Shown here: one piece after another, positions 20,299 through 29,475 of the stretch
How the letters are laid out: every line of letters begins with the position of its first letter
How positions within the stretch are numbered: the stretch's first letter is position 1
NCBI RefSeq assembly: GCF_024518835.1
Contig: NZ_JANIGO010000003.1
Coordinates: 310,001 to 374,000 of the forward strand
Reading direction: 5' to 3'
Source: Limnobacter humi
Lineage (GTDB): Bacteria; Pseudomonadota; Gammaproteobacteria; Burkholderiales; Burkholderiaceae_B
DNA: 64,000 nucleotides
Position numbers and translations under genes: made by a program
The notes under the pieces: generated by a model
What the model saw: only the letters and a program-made list of their open reading frames with translations
Database searches by the model: none
Told to the model about the DNA's origin: nothing

Positions 20299-20631
20299 AT
20301 GAGCAGCAAAGGAATTAAGGTGAGCGTGATGTACCCCAACAAGGCCGGTGCACGGTTTGACCACGAGTATTACAAAAACACCCACATGCCCTTGGTGAAA
20401 AGCAAAATGGGCGATGCGCTGCGCTACTACACGGTGGACCGTGGACTGGCCGGCGGCACGCCCGGCGAGGCACCCACCTACGTGGCCATGTGCCATTTGT
20501 TTTGCGATTCGGTGGAAAGCTTTCAGGCGGCATTCGGCCCCCATGCACAAACCATTCTGGCCGACATCCCCAACTACACCGACCTGCAACCCGTGTTGCA
20601 GATCAGCGAAGTGGTGGTGGGCAAGCCTTGA
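20299..20631 (+). CDS. EthD-family protein
   Basis: This 110-residue protein fits the EthD/dimeric alpha-beta barrel family. It opens IKVSVMYPNKAGARFDHEYY and has the TH.PL motif (NTHMPLVK), then a second beta-strand series ending LQISEVVVGKP. EthD proteins are small ferredoxin-fold dimers whose biochemical role is usually unknown. AAGGAG lies just before the ATG. It is divergent from ugpQ; the two start codons are 73 bp apart. Confidence 0.85.
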   Translation: MSSKGIKVSVMYPNKAGARFDHEYYKNTHMPLVKSKMGDALRYYTVDRGLAGGTPGEAPTYVAMCHLFCDSVESFQAAFGPHAQTILADIPNYTDLQPVLQISEVVVGKP

Positions 20632-20758
20632 TGATGTGAATGGCCGGGGGGCTACGCCCCCTTCCTTGTGCATCACTCTGCGGAGCGACGAATTGCCACG
20701 GCTGCGGGTTTGGACGACATTGTTAAATGGACCAAACCCCCAAAGGCCATCCAATTCC

Positions 20759-21235
20759 ATGCGCTATTTACGCCGCCGCTGCATCGGCTTGTTGTTGGCC
20801 CTCAACCCACTTTTGTTCTCCTGCGCCATGGCCACCGAGAAAGTACTTTTGTGGCCTGAAATTCAAGGCCAGATCCTGAATGCCGGCAAACCTGTTCCCG
20901 AGCTTGAACTGACCCAAACTCTTTTCTGGAACTACGAAGAATCCAAAGCCCCCCCGCGCGTGGTCACCTTGAAAACCGATACGGACGGGCGGTTTGTTTT
21001 CCCAAAAATTACGGGGGAAATCAGTACGGGGTTGTTGACGCAGTTATTACATCAACCGGGTATTGGTTTGGGAATCGATACCCAATTTGATGGACGGGAT
21101 ATCCGCGTTTTAGCCTCTCTAAGAACCTCCTATGGAAAATCGGCAACAAGCTTTTTAAATTGTGACCTTAAAAACTTGGAGCTTTTTGATGGACGTTGGT
21201 CTGCCATCTGTGATCTGAAGAAGCTGAACCCATGA
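20759..21235 (+). CDS. Exported protein of unknown function, paralogue 1
   Basis: A 158-residue protein with an Arg-rich start (RYLRRR), a hydrophobic core and LLFSC, which could be a lipobox; AMA shortly after could be a signal peptidase I site. The mature part opens with a beta-rich domain (LLWPEIQGQILNAGKPV) resembling a carboxypeptidase-regulatory or transthyretin-like fold: G.I...GKPV followed by TDTDGRFVFPKI. Function is unknown. The next gene downstream encodes a close paralogue. Between them, 95 nt (20909-21003 against 21504-21598) differ at a single base, although the rest of the genes has diverged clearly. Confidence 0.75.
   Translation: MRYLRRRCIGLLLALNPLLFSCAMATEKVLLWPEIQGQILNAGKPVPELELTQTLFWNYEESKAPPRVVTLKTDTDGRFVFPKITGEISTGLLTQLLHQPGIGLGIDTQFDGRDIRVLASLRTSYGKSATSFLNCDLKNLELFDGRWSAICDLKKLNP
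20909..21003 (+). repeat. 95-nt near-identical block, copy 1
   Basis: This segment matches 21504-21598 at 94 of 95 positions by eye (C in copy 1 against T in copy 2 within CACYTTG), including synonymous third positions. Flanking coding sequence of the two paralogues is much less similar. This pattern suggests gene conversion or recent partial duplication. Confidence 0.85.
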
Positions 21236-21356
21236 AGGCCCTTACTCCCTCGCTACAGGGCTACCAACCAAAGCCACTCTGACCATCGCTGTTATCACGA
21301 ATTAGTGACCATGAACGCTGGCCGATTGAGTAACCATTCAAAGGTCACACATCCAC

Positions 21357-21866
21357 ATGTATCTTCCCTGCCGCTTTATCGGTCTCTTGTTGGTTTTCAC
21401 CCCTCTTTTATTCTCCTGTTCCATGGCTACTGCGAAAGTTCTTTTATGGCCCGAGATTCAGGGTCAAATCCTGAATGCTGGCAAACCTGTTGCTGGGCTT
21501 AAACTGACCCAAACTCTTTTCTGGAACTACGAAGAATCCAAAGCCCCCCCGCGCGTGGTCACTTTGAAAACCGATACGGACGGGCGGTTTGTTTTCCCCA
21601 AAATTTCCGGGGAAATCAGTACGGGGTTTATGACACGGTTGTTATATCAGCCGGGGATCGTCATGGAAATCAAGACTACCCATGCTGGCAAGCCATACAG
21701 CGTGAATATTTCATCATCTCTAAGCCATTTTGGCGAATCAGAACCGCCGGAGCAGCTGGAATGTGATTTACAAAGGTCCGAGCTATTTGAAGGGGTTTAT
21801 TTGGTTGAATGCACCAGGAATACAATCCCTGCAATGACCTTTACACCCACCCCGGCTTCGCCCTAG
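21357..21866 (+). CDS. Exported protein of unknown function, paralogue 2
   Basis: A 169-residue paralogue of the preceding gene, 121 bp downstream. The N-terminus is a signal sequence with LLFSC (possible lipoprotein cysteine) and SMATAKVLL. The first 70 or so mature residues match paralogue 1 closely; the C-terminal halves have diverged, this copy ending with a Thr/Pro-rich tail. It has the same TTR-like beta pattern with GKPV and DTDGRFVFPKI. The last third retains a Cys before an acidic Leu-Phe-(Glu/Asp)-Gly segment in both copies (CDLQRSELFEG against CDLKNLELFDG), so these may be structurally important. Role unknown. Confidence 0.75.
   Translation: MYLPCRFIGLLLVFTPLLFSCSMATAKVLLWPEIQGQILNAGKPVAGLKLTQTLFWNYEESKAPPRVVTLKTDTDGRFVFPKISGEISTGFMTRLLYQPGIVMEIKTTHAGKPYSVNISSSLSHFGESEPPEQLECDLQRSELFEGVYLVECTRNTIPAMTFTPTPASP
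21504..21598 (+). repeat. 95-nt near-identical block, copy 2
   Basis: Partner of 20909-21003, in the same orientation and 595 nt away, encoding the same protein segment (from LTQTLFWNYEESKAPP to DGRFVFP). Confidence 0.85.
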
Positions 21867-21908
21867 ACTGTGGCCTCTTACCCACAGCTGGAAGCATCGG
21901 AGGCTGTC

Positions 21909-22817
21909 ATGCAGCAAACCCCCAACCCACACAACACCCCAACCATTCCGCAAGCGGCGTTTGACTGGTACGACGACTATGCCCATGGTCGAATCGACCG
22001 GCGCACCTTCATGACACGACTGGCCACACTGGCTGCTGCTGGCTTTGCATTGAACACCTTGACGGCCGCCCTGCTGCCTGACTATGCACAGGCAGAGCAG
22101 GTCAACTTCAACGACCCGGCCATCAAAGCCGGTTACGTGGAGTTTGACTCGCCACAAGGCCACGGCAAAGGGCGGGGTTACCTGGTGGCCCCTTCCAAGC
22201 TGGGCAACGGCAAAGCACCGGCTGTGCTGGTGGTGCACGAAAACCGGGGGCTCAACCCCTACATTGAAGATGTGGCAAGACGATTGGCCAAAGCAGGTTA
22301 CCTGGCGTTTGCACCCGATGCCCTGTTCCCGGTGGGCGGCTACCCCGGCAACGATGACAAAGGCCGCGAACTGCAGGCCAGCCTGGTGCCTGAGAAAATA
22401 GAACAGGATTTTGTAGCCGCTGCCCGGTTTTTGAAAGCCCATGCCAACAGCAGCGGCAAACTGGGCGTGGTGGGCTTTTGTTTTGGGGGTTACATCTGCA
22501 ACTTCTTGGCGGCCACGCACCCAGAACTGCTGTCGGCCACCGTGCCGTATTACGGTACACCGGCCAAAGGTGAGCTGCCCAAGCAGGTCAAAGGCCCACT
22601 GTTGCTGCATTTTGGCGAACTCGACAAACGGGTGAACGACACCTGGTCTGCCTACGAAGCCACCTTAAAAGCTGGGCAGGTGCCTTACACAGCGCACATT
22701 TATCCCAACACCAACCATGGTTTCCACAACGACTCCACCGCCCGGTACGACCGGGAAGCCGCGGAACTGTCGTGGAACCGGACATTGGCTTTCTTCAGCC
22801 AACACCTGGGCAACTGA
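21909..22817 (+). CDS. Dienelactone hydrolase family protein, probable Tat substrate
   Basis: A 302-residue alpha/beta hydrolase. The N-terminal RIDRRTFMTRL, followed by a hydrophobic stretch ending YAQA, looks like a twin-arginine signal, so the enzyme is probably periplasmic. The catalytic triad of the dienelactone hydrolase type is visible: nucleophilic cysteine in GFCFGGY, aspartate in GELDKRV, histidine in NTNHGFH. VVHENRGLNPYIEDVARRL is the usual oxyanion/entry region. The substrate is unknown; many relatives are annotated as carboxymethylenebutenolidase without proof. I start at the ATG at 21909, preceded by GGAGG, rather than 13 codons earlier. Confidence 0.88.
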   Translation: MQQTPNPHNTPTIPQAAFDWYDDYAHGRIDRRTFMTRLATLAAAGFALNTLTAALLPDYAQAEQVNFNDPAIKAGYVEFDSPQGHGKGRGYLVAPSKLGNGKAPAVLVVHENRGLNPYIEDVARRLAKAGYLAFAPDALFPVGGYPGNDDKGRELQASLVPEKIEQDFVAAARFLKAHANSSGKLGVVGFCFGGYICNFLAATHPELLSATVPYYGTPAKGELPKQVKGPLLLHFGELDKRVNDTWSAYEATLKAGQVPYTAHIYPNTNHGFHNDSTARYDREAAELSWNRTLAFFSQHLGN

Positions 22818-22931
22818 GGCGCCAGCGCCGCCCGCATTAGGGATTTCAGGGGGCGAACTTTTGCCAGCCTTGGGCTACAGTAATCGTCCACATAGGCGTT
22901 TGGTTCAACCCCCTTACAAGGCTGAAAGAAC

Positions 22932-23795
22932 ATGGGATTGAAAGTTGCATTTTTGGGTTTGGGTGTCATGGGCTACCCCATGGCGGGGCACTTGGCCAAG
23001 GCAGGCCACACCGTCACGGTGTACAACCGCACAGTGAGCAAGGCCCAGCAATGGGTTGCAGAGCACGGCGGCAAGCTGGCCCACACACCGATCAAAGCCG
23101 CCGAGGGGCAAGACCTGGTGTTTGCCTGCGTGGGCAATGACGATGATCTTCGCCAGGTGTGTACCGGCATCGATGGCGCATTTCACGCCATGCAGCCGGG
23201 TGCTGTGTTTATTGACCACACCACCGCCAGTGCCAAAATTGCCCGTGAACTGCACGAGCAGGCGGAAAGTTCCGGGTTTGGTTTTCTGGATGCCCCGGTG
23301 TCGGGTGGACAGGCCGGCGCTCAAAACGGCCAATTGACCGTGATGTGTGGTGGCAACGAAGTGGACTTTGAAAAAGCCAAACCCGTGATTGCCCATTTCG
23401 CCAAGGCCGTGACTTTGATGGGCGAGTCTGGCAGTGGTCAGTTGACCAAAATGATGAACCAGATCTGCATCGGTGGGCTGGTGCAAGCCTTGTCCGAAGC
23501 CTTGAAGTTCGGCATGAATGCCGGGCTGGACGTCAACAAAGCGCTGGACGTGATCAGCAAAGGCGCCGCCCAAAGCTGGCAGATGGAAAACCGGGGCCGC
23601 ACCATGGTGAAAGACGAATTCAATTTCGGGTTTGCTGTGGACTGGATGCGCAAGGATTTTTCGCTGGTGCTGGAAGAAGCACGGCGCAATGGCTCCCAAT
23701 TGCCGGTGACGGCGCTGGTCGACCAGTTTTATGCCGAAGTGCAAGCCATGGGCGGCGGCCGTTGGGACACCTCCAGCCTGATCAAACGACTTTAA
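22932..23795 (+). CDS. NAD(P)-dependent beta-hydroxyacid dehydrogenase (3-hydroxyisobutyrate dehydrogenase family)
   Basis: The 287-residue protein opens with a Rossmann nucleotide-binding motif, FLGLGVMGYPMAGHL. It then has the substrate-binding signature DAPVSGGQAGAQNG and the catalytic-lysine region GQLTKMMNQ. These place it in the HIBADH/tartronate semialdehyde reductase/GLYR family. Exact substrate cannot be told from sequence. The VYNRT segment after the second strand, with an Arg, favours NADP over NAD, weakly. An EamA transporter and a quinone oxidoreductase follow on the same strand with minimal gaps, suggesting one operon. Confidence 0.88.
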   Translation: MGLKVAFLGLGVMGYPMAGHLAKAGHTVTVYNRTVSKAQQWVAEHGGKLAHTPIKAAEGQDLVFACVGNDDDLRQVCTGIDGAFHAMQPGAVFIDHTTASAKIARELHEQAESSGFGFLDAPVSGGQAGAQNGQLTVMCGGNEVDFEKAKPVIAHFAKAVTLMGESGSGQLTKMMNQICIGGLVQALSEALKFGMNAGLDVNKALDVISKGAAQSWQMENRGRTMVKDEFNFGFAVDWMRKDFSLVLEEARRNGSQLPVTALVDQFYAEVQAMGGGRWDTSSLIKRL

Positions 23796-23808
23796 ACACA
23801 CCATTACC

Positions 23809-24741
23809 TTGAGTAACACCCGAGCGCTGCTGGAGCGCTCGCCAACCGCTTGGGGCGTGGGCCTCGCATTGGCGGGTGCCGTTTGTTTTTCAGCCAAGGC
23901 CATTGTGGTCAAGCTGGCCTACGCGCACGGGGTGGACGCTTCCACCCTGCTGGCCATGCGCATGTTGCTGTCGCTACCGCTGTTTTTGGGGGCCTTGGTG
24001 TACACCAGCCTGAAAAGCCACAACAGCGAACGACTGACCCTGCGGGACTACGGACTGATTGCCGTCACAGGTTTGCTGGGGTACTACCTGGCGAGCCTGT
24101 TCGATTTCATGGGTTTGCAGTACATCACGGCTGGCCTGGAACGGCTGATTTTATTCACCTACCCATCGCTGGTGTTGCTCATGGGTTGCGCCATTCGCCA
24201 ACAATGGCCACAACCCTGGCAACTGGGTTGTATGGGTTTGGCCTACGTGGGCCTGATGGTGGTGTACGGCCATGAAACCGTGCTCACCGGTGGCAACACC
24301 GCACTGGGTTCCATCCTGGTGTTTTTGTCATCCATCAGCTATGCCTCGTACCTGATTTTGGGCGAGCGTTTGCTCAAACGGCTGGGCACCATCCGCGTCA
24401 CCGCCCTGGCCACTTTGGTGTCAGCAGCGGCCATCCTGGTGCAAATCAACATTCAGCAACCCATGTCGGTCATTTGGCAGCAACCGGCTGCAGTGTGGGG
24501 CTGGTCGGTGGTCAATGCAGTGTTGTGTACCTTTGTGCCGGTGTTTGCGGTCATGACGGCCATCAGTCTGATTGGTGCACCGCGCGTGTCGCAACTGGGC
24601 ATGGTCGGGCCCATCGCCACCATGGTGTTGGGCACCGTCATTCTCAACGAACCATTCACGATTTGGCATGCCGTGGGCACCGCACTGGTGCTGGCTGGCG
24701 TGGCCCTGTTAACACTCAAGAAGCACAAGGAGTCCGCATGA
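23809..24741 (+). CDS. DMT-superfamily (EamA) transporter
   Basis: A 310-residue inner-membrane protein with ten predicted hydrophobic helices in two EamA repeats of about 140 residues; the repeat starts are near AVCFSAKAIVVKLAY and ALGSILVFLSSISYASYLI. These transporters export or import small metabolites, and the substrate is not predictable. The only upstream in-frame start in reach is TTG at 23809, without a clear ribosome binding site, so the N-terminus is uncertain. Its TGA overlaps the ATG of the next gene (ATGA), so the pair is coupled. Confidence 0.85.
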   Translation: MSNTRALLERSPTAWGVGLALAGAVCFSAKAIVVKLAYAHGVDASTLLAMRMLLSLPLFLGALVYTSLKSHNSERLTLRDYGLIAVTGLLGYYLASLFDFMGLQYITAGLERLILFTYPSLVLLMGCAIRQQWPQPWQLGCMGLAYVGLMVVYGHETVLTGGNTALGSILVFLSSISYASYLILGERLLKRLGTIRVTALATLVSAAAILVQINIQQPMSVIWQQPAAVWGWSVVNAVLCTFVPVFAVMTAISLIGAPRVSQLGMVGPIATMVLGTVILNEPFTIWHAVGTALVLAGVALLTLKKHKESA

Positions 24742-25721
24742 ATACCTCCGTTCAAACCGTTCGAATCCACCGAACCGGTGGCCCTGACGTATTGCAGATG
24801 GATACGCTGGAACTGGGCCCGCCGCAAGCTGGCGAAGTGCAGGTGGAGCACAAGGCGATTGGCCTGAATTTTATCGAAGTGTACTGGCGCACCGGCTTGT
24901 ACCCTCTGCCCTTGCCCAGCAGCCTGGGCACCGAGGCGGCTGGGGTGATTACCGCCGTGGGGCCAGGCGTGACCGGCTTTCAGGTGGGCGACCGGGTGGC
25001 GTATGCATCCGGCCCGGTGGGTGCGTACAGCACGCGGCGCAACATGCCCGCACAGCCGCTGGTGAAACTGCCCGACGGCATTGGCTTTGACACCGCAGCG
25101 GCCATCATGTTGAAAGGCTTGACTGCGCAGTACCTGCTGCGCCGGGTGTATCCAGTCAAAGCGGGCGACACCATTCTTTTCCATGCTGCAGCGGGCGGTG
25201 TGGGTTTGTTGGCGTGTCAGTGGGCCAAGGCACTGGGTGCCCGGGTGATTGGTACAGTCTCCACCCGCGCCAAGGCTGAATTGGCCTTGGCCAATGGCTG
25301 CGACGAGGTGATCGTGACCTCGGAAGACAACACCGTGGAGCGCGTGAAAGCCCTGACCAGTGGCAAAGGCGTGCCGGTGGTGTATGACAGCGTGGGCAAA
25401 GACACCTTTGTGACGTCGCTAGACTGCCTGAAACCCCGCGGCATGATGGTGAGTTTCGGCAATGCCAGTGGGGCTGTAGACCCTGTGCCCCTGGGCTGGT
25501 TGGCCCAACGGGGCTCGCTGGTGCTCACTCGCCCCACCCTGGCCAGCTTCACGGCGGATTCAGCCGAGCTGCAGGAAAGCGCCGATGAATTGTTTGATGT
25601 CGTGATGCGTGGCGTGGTGAAGGTTCACATCAACCAGCGCATGCCGCTGGCCGATGTGGGCCGTGCTCACGAACTGCTCACCAGCCGTCAAACCACCGGG
25701 TGCACAGTGCTGCTGCCGTGA
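24738..25721 (+). CDS. Quinone oxidoreductase / NADPH:quinone reductase (zeta-crystallin-like)
   Basis: A 327-residue zinc-free MDR protein. GLNFIEVYWRTGLYPLPLP and GTEAAGVITAVGPGV are typical of the Qor subgroup, and AAAGGVGLLACQWAKALGA is the NADPH-binding AxxGxxG loop. Catalysis is one-electron quinone or two-electron alkene reduction depending on member, so the substrate is open. The ATG overlaps the EamA stop, and AAGGAG precedes it by 5 nt. It probably ends the operon that starts at the dehydrogenase, since the next gene is convergent, with only 8 bp between the stops. Confidence 0.9.
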   Translation: MNTSVQTVRIHRTGGPDVLQMDTLELGPPQAGEVQVEHKAIGLNFIEVYWRTGLYPLPLPSSLGTEAAGVITAVGPGVTGFQVGDRVAYASGPVGAYSTRRNMPAQPLVKLPDGIGFDTAAAIMLKGLTAQYLLRRVYPVKAGDTILFHAAAGGVGLLACQWAKALGARVIGTVSTRAKAELALANGCDEVIVTSEDNTVERVKALTSGKGVPVVYDSVGKDTFVTSLDCLKPRGMMVSFGNASGAVDPVPLGWLAQRGSLVLTRPTLASFTADSAELQESADELFDVVMRGVVKVHINQRMPLADVGRAHELLTSRQTTGCTVLLP

Positions 25722-25729
25722 CAGATCGG

Positions 25730-26569
25730 TCAGACGCCGGAATCGTTGTTGCCGTAGCCCACCATCAGCATCAGGTTGTTGTATTTCAACTGCACATCCC
25801 GTTCAAAACGGGGAAGGTTGGTGCTTTTGAGTTCAAACAGGGTGCGGTGCTCCGGTGACAGCGCCTGGAACGTCACCTCGGGTGGGTCCTCACGGTGGCG
25901 GTGCAGAACATGGGCACATTTCAGGATCTCGGTCATCCAGGCGGCGGGCTGAAAAGGCCCGTCCACATATTGCTGTGCCACAGCATGCACCATAACTGGC
26001 GGCAGCTTCCAGACGGCCAGCATCTCACCGCCCATTTGCCCATGGTCGACGCCAAACAGTTCCCGCTCCACCTGGGCCAGCTTGTCTTCATCCTCTTCCC
26101 AGTTGAACAGCACTTGGTAAGCATCCCCTTCCTGCCCGAGCAGGATCAACATCCCGATGTTGTGAAACAAACCCGTGGACATGGCCAGTGCGGGACTTAG
26201 CGCACACCGGTTGGCCAGCGTGTATGCGGCGCACCCCATCCACAGGGCCTGGCCCCAGAATCGCTCCAGATTCACTTCATTCCAGGGCGGAAACTGGGTA
26301 ATGCCCCGCAGCATTTCTGCCTGTATATAGCCCCGCACACTGGCCAGACCGATCACCACCAGGGAGTCTTCGATGTTGCTGATTTGACCGCTCACGCCAT
26401 AAAACGGGGAATTGGCCACCCGCAGCAATTTGGCGCTCAACACGGGGTCAAGCTGAATGGATCGGGCGAGCTCATGCATGCCCACCTGGTCATCCATGAC
26501 TTTGGCCAGCAAATGGCTGGATTGACCGAGCAAAATCGGCAGTCGGGACTGTTCACACAAATACGTCAT
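25730..26569 (-). CDS. HDOD-domain signalling protein
   Basis: The 279-residue protein contains an HDOD domain, an HD-related fold that lacks the phosphodiesterase metal site. LDPVLSAKLLRVANSPFYG near residue 40 is the diagnostic motif, followed by ISNIEDSLVVIGLASVRGY. HDOD proteins act in regulatory networks for motility, stress or c-di-GMP, but the partner is unknown. There is no other domain, so it is a stand-alone HDOD. It is convergent with the quinone oxidoreductase gene. Confidence 0.87.
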   Translation of the reverse strand: MTYLCEQSRLPILLGQSSHLLAKVMDDQVGMHELARSIQLDPVLSAKLLRVANSPFYGVSGQISNIEDSLVVIGLASVRGYIQAEMLRGITQFPPWNEVNLERFWGQALWMGCAAYTLANRCALSPALAMSTGLFHNIGMLILLGQEGDAYQVLFNWEEDEDKLAQVERELFGVDHGQMGGEMLAVWKLPPVMVHAVAQQYVDGPFQPAAWMTEILKCAHVLHRHREDPPEVTFQALSPEHRTLFELKSTNLPRFERDVQLKYNNLMLMVGYGNNDSGV

Positions 26570-26826
26570 GACATGACCTCATACACCTTAGCCGCACAGT
26601 GTAGACCGCCCCCGCGCCAACAGATCCAAGGAGCAGGGAGGGTATACAGGCCCTTTACCCATGTTCAATCGGCTTGAGCGACCCATACTTGAGCCCGACG
26701 CAGTCTGCTTCTGTCAAAGTTCTGACAAAGCCGGGGTTTTGCTGACAAGCCAGCGAATCTGCTCCAGCGTTCGGGAAGTAACAGTTGTTACACATTCAAG
26801 GCCACCCCGACGTCGAGTAGAGAGAC
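26570..26826. other. Intergenic region between divergent HDOD and lipoprotein genes
   Basis: These 257 bp hold no credible gene. The clearest element is an inverted repeat GTAACA-GT-TGTTAC (26778-26791), 36 bp before the lipoprotein ATG, which could be an operator. A near direct repeat around 26714-26735 (CTGTCAAAG and CTGACAAAG) is also visible. No consensus promoter is obvious. Confidence 0.45.
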
Positions 26827-29061
26827 ATGCGCACACAACCCCACCAATCTGATCGTGCAGCCAGGTGCCTGAGCGCCCTGGGCCTTCTGGCCGCAGTCAC
26901 CCTACTGGGTGCCTGCAATTCCGATTCTGGCTCGCTGGCTGGTGGTGGCAACAATGGCACACCCACGTCACCCAGCGAAGTGGTGGTCAAACCCACCGCG
27001 TTCAACATCGCCAACCAGTGCCATGCCCTGCAGTCGGTGGCCAGCGGAAAATTTGTGTCAGTCACCACCGGCGGCACCTACGCGGTGGATCAAACCCTGC
27101 TGTCCAAAGCAGCGCCGTTGTATCTCAAACCCTCGGCTTTGGGCAAATACATGCTGTTCAACGCCAATCAGCAGCTCATGCAAGGTGTGGGTAACACCGC
27201 AGGAACCCCGGTGACCAGTACCACGGCCTATTCCGACAGCATCGAATGGTCGGTGCTGGACGATGAGCGAGGTCGAGATGGTTTCTCACTCACCAACACC
27301 GGAACCCAAATGAAGTTGGCACTGCTGGACAGCAGCAGCACATTGGGGTCTGTCGAGAAGGCAGCCACAGGGAGCAACACCCTGTTCCGCTTTGTGCCCA
27401 CCCAAGGTTGTGCCGACTTCCCCGAGATTTCCACCAATACCACCGGGGACACATTCACTGGCGCTGGTGAAAACCAAGCACTGCGAGGATTTGCCGATGT
27501 GCACAACCACATCACCGCGACCACGTTCTTGGGCGGTGCCCACCATGGCAGACCGTTTCACCGGTTCGGCGTGACCCAGGCGCTGGATAACTGCCAAACC
27601 GATCATGGTCCGGACGGCCGCCTGGACCTGGTGGAAAACCTCTTCAAGGTACAGCCGCAAGCGACCCACGACACAGTGGGCTGGCCCACCTTCAACGACT
27701 GGCCGGCGGCCGACTCGCTCACCCACGAGGGCCTCTACTACAAATGGCTGGAACGGGCCTGGAAAGCAGGTTTGCGAATATTCGTGACCAACCTGGTGGA
27801 AAACGAAACCTTGTGTAATCTGGTTCGCAACACCAAAGGCAAACCCACGCAAAACTGCAATGAAATGGACAGTGCCGTGTCGCAAATTGCTTTTGCACGT
27901 GACTTGGAAAGCTATGTGGATGCCCAATACGGCGGCAACGGCAAAGGTTGGTTCCGCATTGTGACTACACCGGCAGAGGCCCGCAAAGTGGTCAATGAAG
28001 GCAAATTGGCAGTGGTGCTGGGCATTGAGATTTCACACCTGTTCAATTGCGGCGTGAAGCTGGGGCAAGCCCAATGCGACCAGGCTGAAATTGACCGGCA
28101 ACTGGACCGCCTGTACAACTTGGGTGTACGGCAGATGTTCCCGATTCATGAGTTTGACAACGCCTTTGGCGGCAACGGCATTTTTGACGGATTGGTGCTC
28201 AACGGCGGTAACTTTCTGGACACCGGCGCTTTCTGGACCACCTACGATTGCCCGGGTGGCGACAATAACTACAAGGACTACATTTTGCGCCAGCCTGGTG
28301 CGGTCATGACGTCCGTGCCTGGTCTGGGTAACGACCCGCTGAGCTCGGCGGTGATTGCCAACAACCCCGGCCTGCCCGTGTATCCATCGGCCGAAAACCG
28401 CCGCCAATGCAACAAACGCGGCCTGACCGAGCTTGGCAAATACGCCTTCAAGCGACTCATGGAGCGCGGCATCATCATCGAAGTGGATCACCTGGAACTG
28501 TCCATCAAAGGCGATTTGATTGATTTGGCCGAACGCCAGGTGCCAGCCTACCCCTTGGTGTCCACCCACGGTGCGCATGGCGGCATTACCCGTGAACAGG
28601 CCCGCCGCATGATTGCCGCTGGCGGTTTGGTCTACCCTTACCAGGGCAATGCCCAGGCCTGGACACAGGACTTCAAACTGATCAGCAGCCTGAAAAGCCC
28701 CAAATACGATTTTGCGGTGGGCTATGGTGCCGACACAAATGGCCTGGGTGCCCAAGCCGGTCCACGCGGTGCAGATCGCCCACCCGTCAAGTATCCGTTC
28801 ACACTCTTCTCGGGCAAGGACTGGGACGGTGTGTTCAACAAATCCGTCAGCCCGGTCAAATTTGACCAACAAAAAAGTGGTGAACGAATTTACGATGCCA
28901 ACGCAGAAGGCCAAGCCCACTATGGCTTGAAGGCGGACTGGGTGGAAGAAGTTCGACTGGAAGGCGGCAACGAGGCATTGAAAGCCTTGTACAACTCGGC
29001 CGAGGTGTATATTCAAATGTGGGAACGTACCCAGGCCAAACGCAGCAAAATCAATCCATGA
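26827..29061 (+). CDS. Lipoprotein with membrane-dipeptidase (M19)-like metallohydrolase domain
   Basis: A 744-residue protein with a lipoprotein signal (LLGAC, Cys near residue 30) followed by a Gly/Ser/Thr linker. Residues 60-210 form a beta-rich region with few recognisable motifs. From about residue 225 a TIM-barrel metallohydrolase begins: FADVHNHI (HxH-like metal site), VVLGIEISHLF, LGVRQMFPIHEFDNAFGG, IIIEVDHLE and STHGAHGG, in the order of M19 renal-dipeptidase motifs but strongly diverged. The substrate is unknown; the location is probably the periplasmic face of a membrane. It overlaps the next gene by 4 nt (ATGA). Confidence 0.75.
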   Translation: MRTQPHQSDRAARCLSALGLLAAVTLLGACNSDSGSLAGGGNNGTPTSPSEVVVKPTAFNIANQCHALQSVASGKFVSVTTGGTYAVDQTLLSKAAPLYLKPSALGKYMLFNANQQLMQGVGNTAGTPVTSTTAYSDSIEWSVLDDERGRDGFSLTNTGTQMKLALLDSSSTLGSVEKAATGSNTLFRFVPTQGCADFPEISTNTTGDTFTGAGENQALRGFADVHNHITATTFLGGAHHGRPFHRFGVTQALDNCQTDHGPDGRLDLVENLFKVQPQATHDTVGWPTFNDWPAADSLTHEGLYYKWLERAWKAGLRIFVTNLVENETLCNLVRNTKGKPTQNCNEMDSAVSQIAFARDLESYVDAQYGGNGKGWFRIVTTPAEARKVVNEGKLAVVLGIEISHLFNCGVKLGQAQCDQAEIDRQLDRLYNLGVRQMFPIHEFDNAFGGNGIFDGLVLNGGNFLDTGAFWTTYDCPGGDNNYKDYILRQPGAVMTSVPGLGNDPLSSAVIANNPGLPVYPSAENRRQCNKRGLTELGKYAFKRLMERGIIIEVDHLELSIKGDLIDLAERQVPAYPLVSTHGAHGGITREQARRMIAAGGLVYPYQGNAQAWTQDFKLISSLKSPKYDFAVGYGADTNGLGAQAGPRGADRPPVKYPFTLFSGKDWDGVFNKSVSPVKFDQQKSGERIYDANAEGQAHYGLKADWVEEVRLEGGNEALKALYNSAEVYIQMWERTQAKRSKINP

Positions 29062-29459
29062 ACAAACGCGCTCTTGTTTACCTGGCCTTGGTCAGCGCCG
29101 TGCTGGCCCGGGCTTTTTTGTATATCCAGTCGCTGCAAACCCCGGCACCTGCGCCCGCCAGCGCCCGCAATGCCCCCACCGGTGAGTCGGCGCAGGCACT
29201 GCCGCAACTTACAGTGCTCAGTGGCAAGCTGACGTCAGAACCCATCCGATTCACCACCACCGTGGGCGGTAAAGCCGAGTTTTTGGTGTTTACCGACCAG
29301 GCCGATGAATTGCACGTGCACGGCATTGATCAAACCATCCCATTGCCAGCCGGCCAAACCACGCGCGTGAGCATTCCAGTGAAGGACAGCGGTGCATTCG
29401 AAATGGAGTTGCACCATGCCGAGGCCATTTTGGGCGTGATTGAGTCCTACCCCAAATAA
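29058..29459 (+). CDS. Membrane-anchored cupredoxin-like protein
   Basis: The 133-residue product has an N-terminal membrane anchor or uncleaved signal (LVYLALVSAVLARAFLYI), a Pro/Ala-rich spacer, and a C-terminal domain of about 80 residues whose strand pattern looks like a cupredoxin. The pattern includes VGGKAEFLVFTDQADELHVHG, then SGAFEMELHHAEAILGVIESYP. Histidines are present (HVHG, LHH), but the canonical Cys-His-Met copper set is not, so copper binding is doubtful. It is coupled to the lipoprotein gene upstream, and the membrane protein gene follows by 16 nt. Confidence 0.65.
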   Translation: MNKRALVYLALVSAVLARAFLYIQSLQTPAPAPASARNAPTGESAQALPQLTVLSGKLTSEPIRFTTTVGGKAEFLVFTDQADELHVHGIDQTIPLPAGQTTRVSIPVKDSGAFEMELHHAEAILGVIESYPK

Positions 29460-29475
29460 CAGGGTTGCCTTGCCC

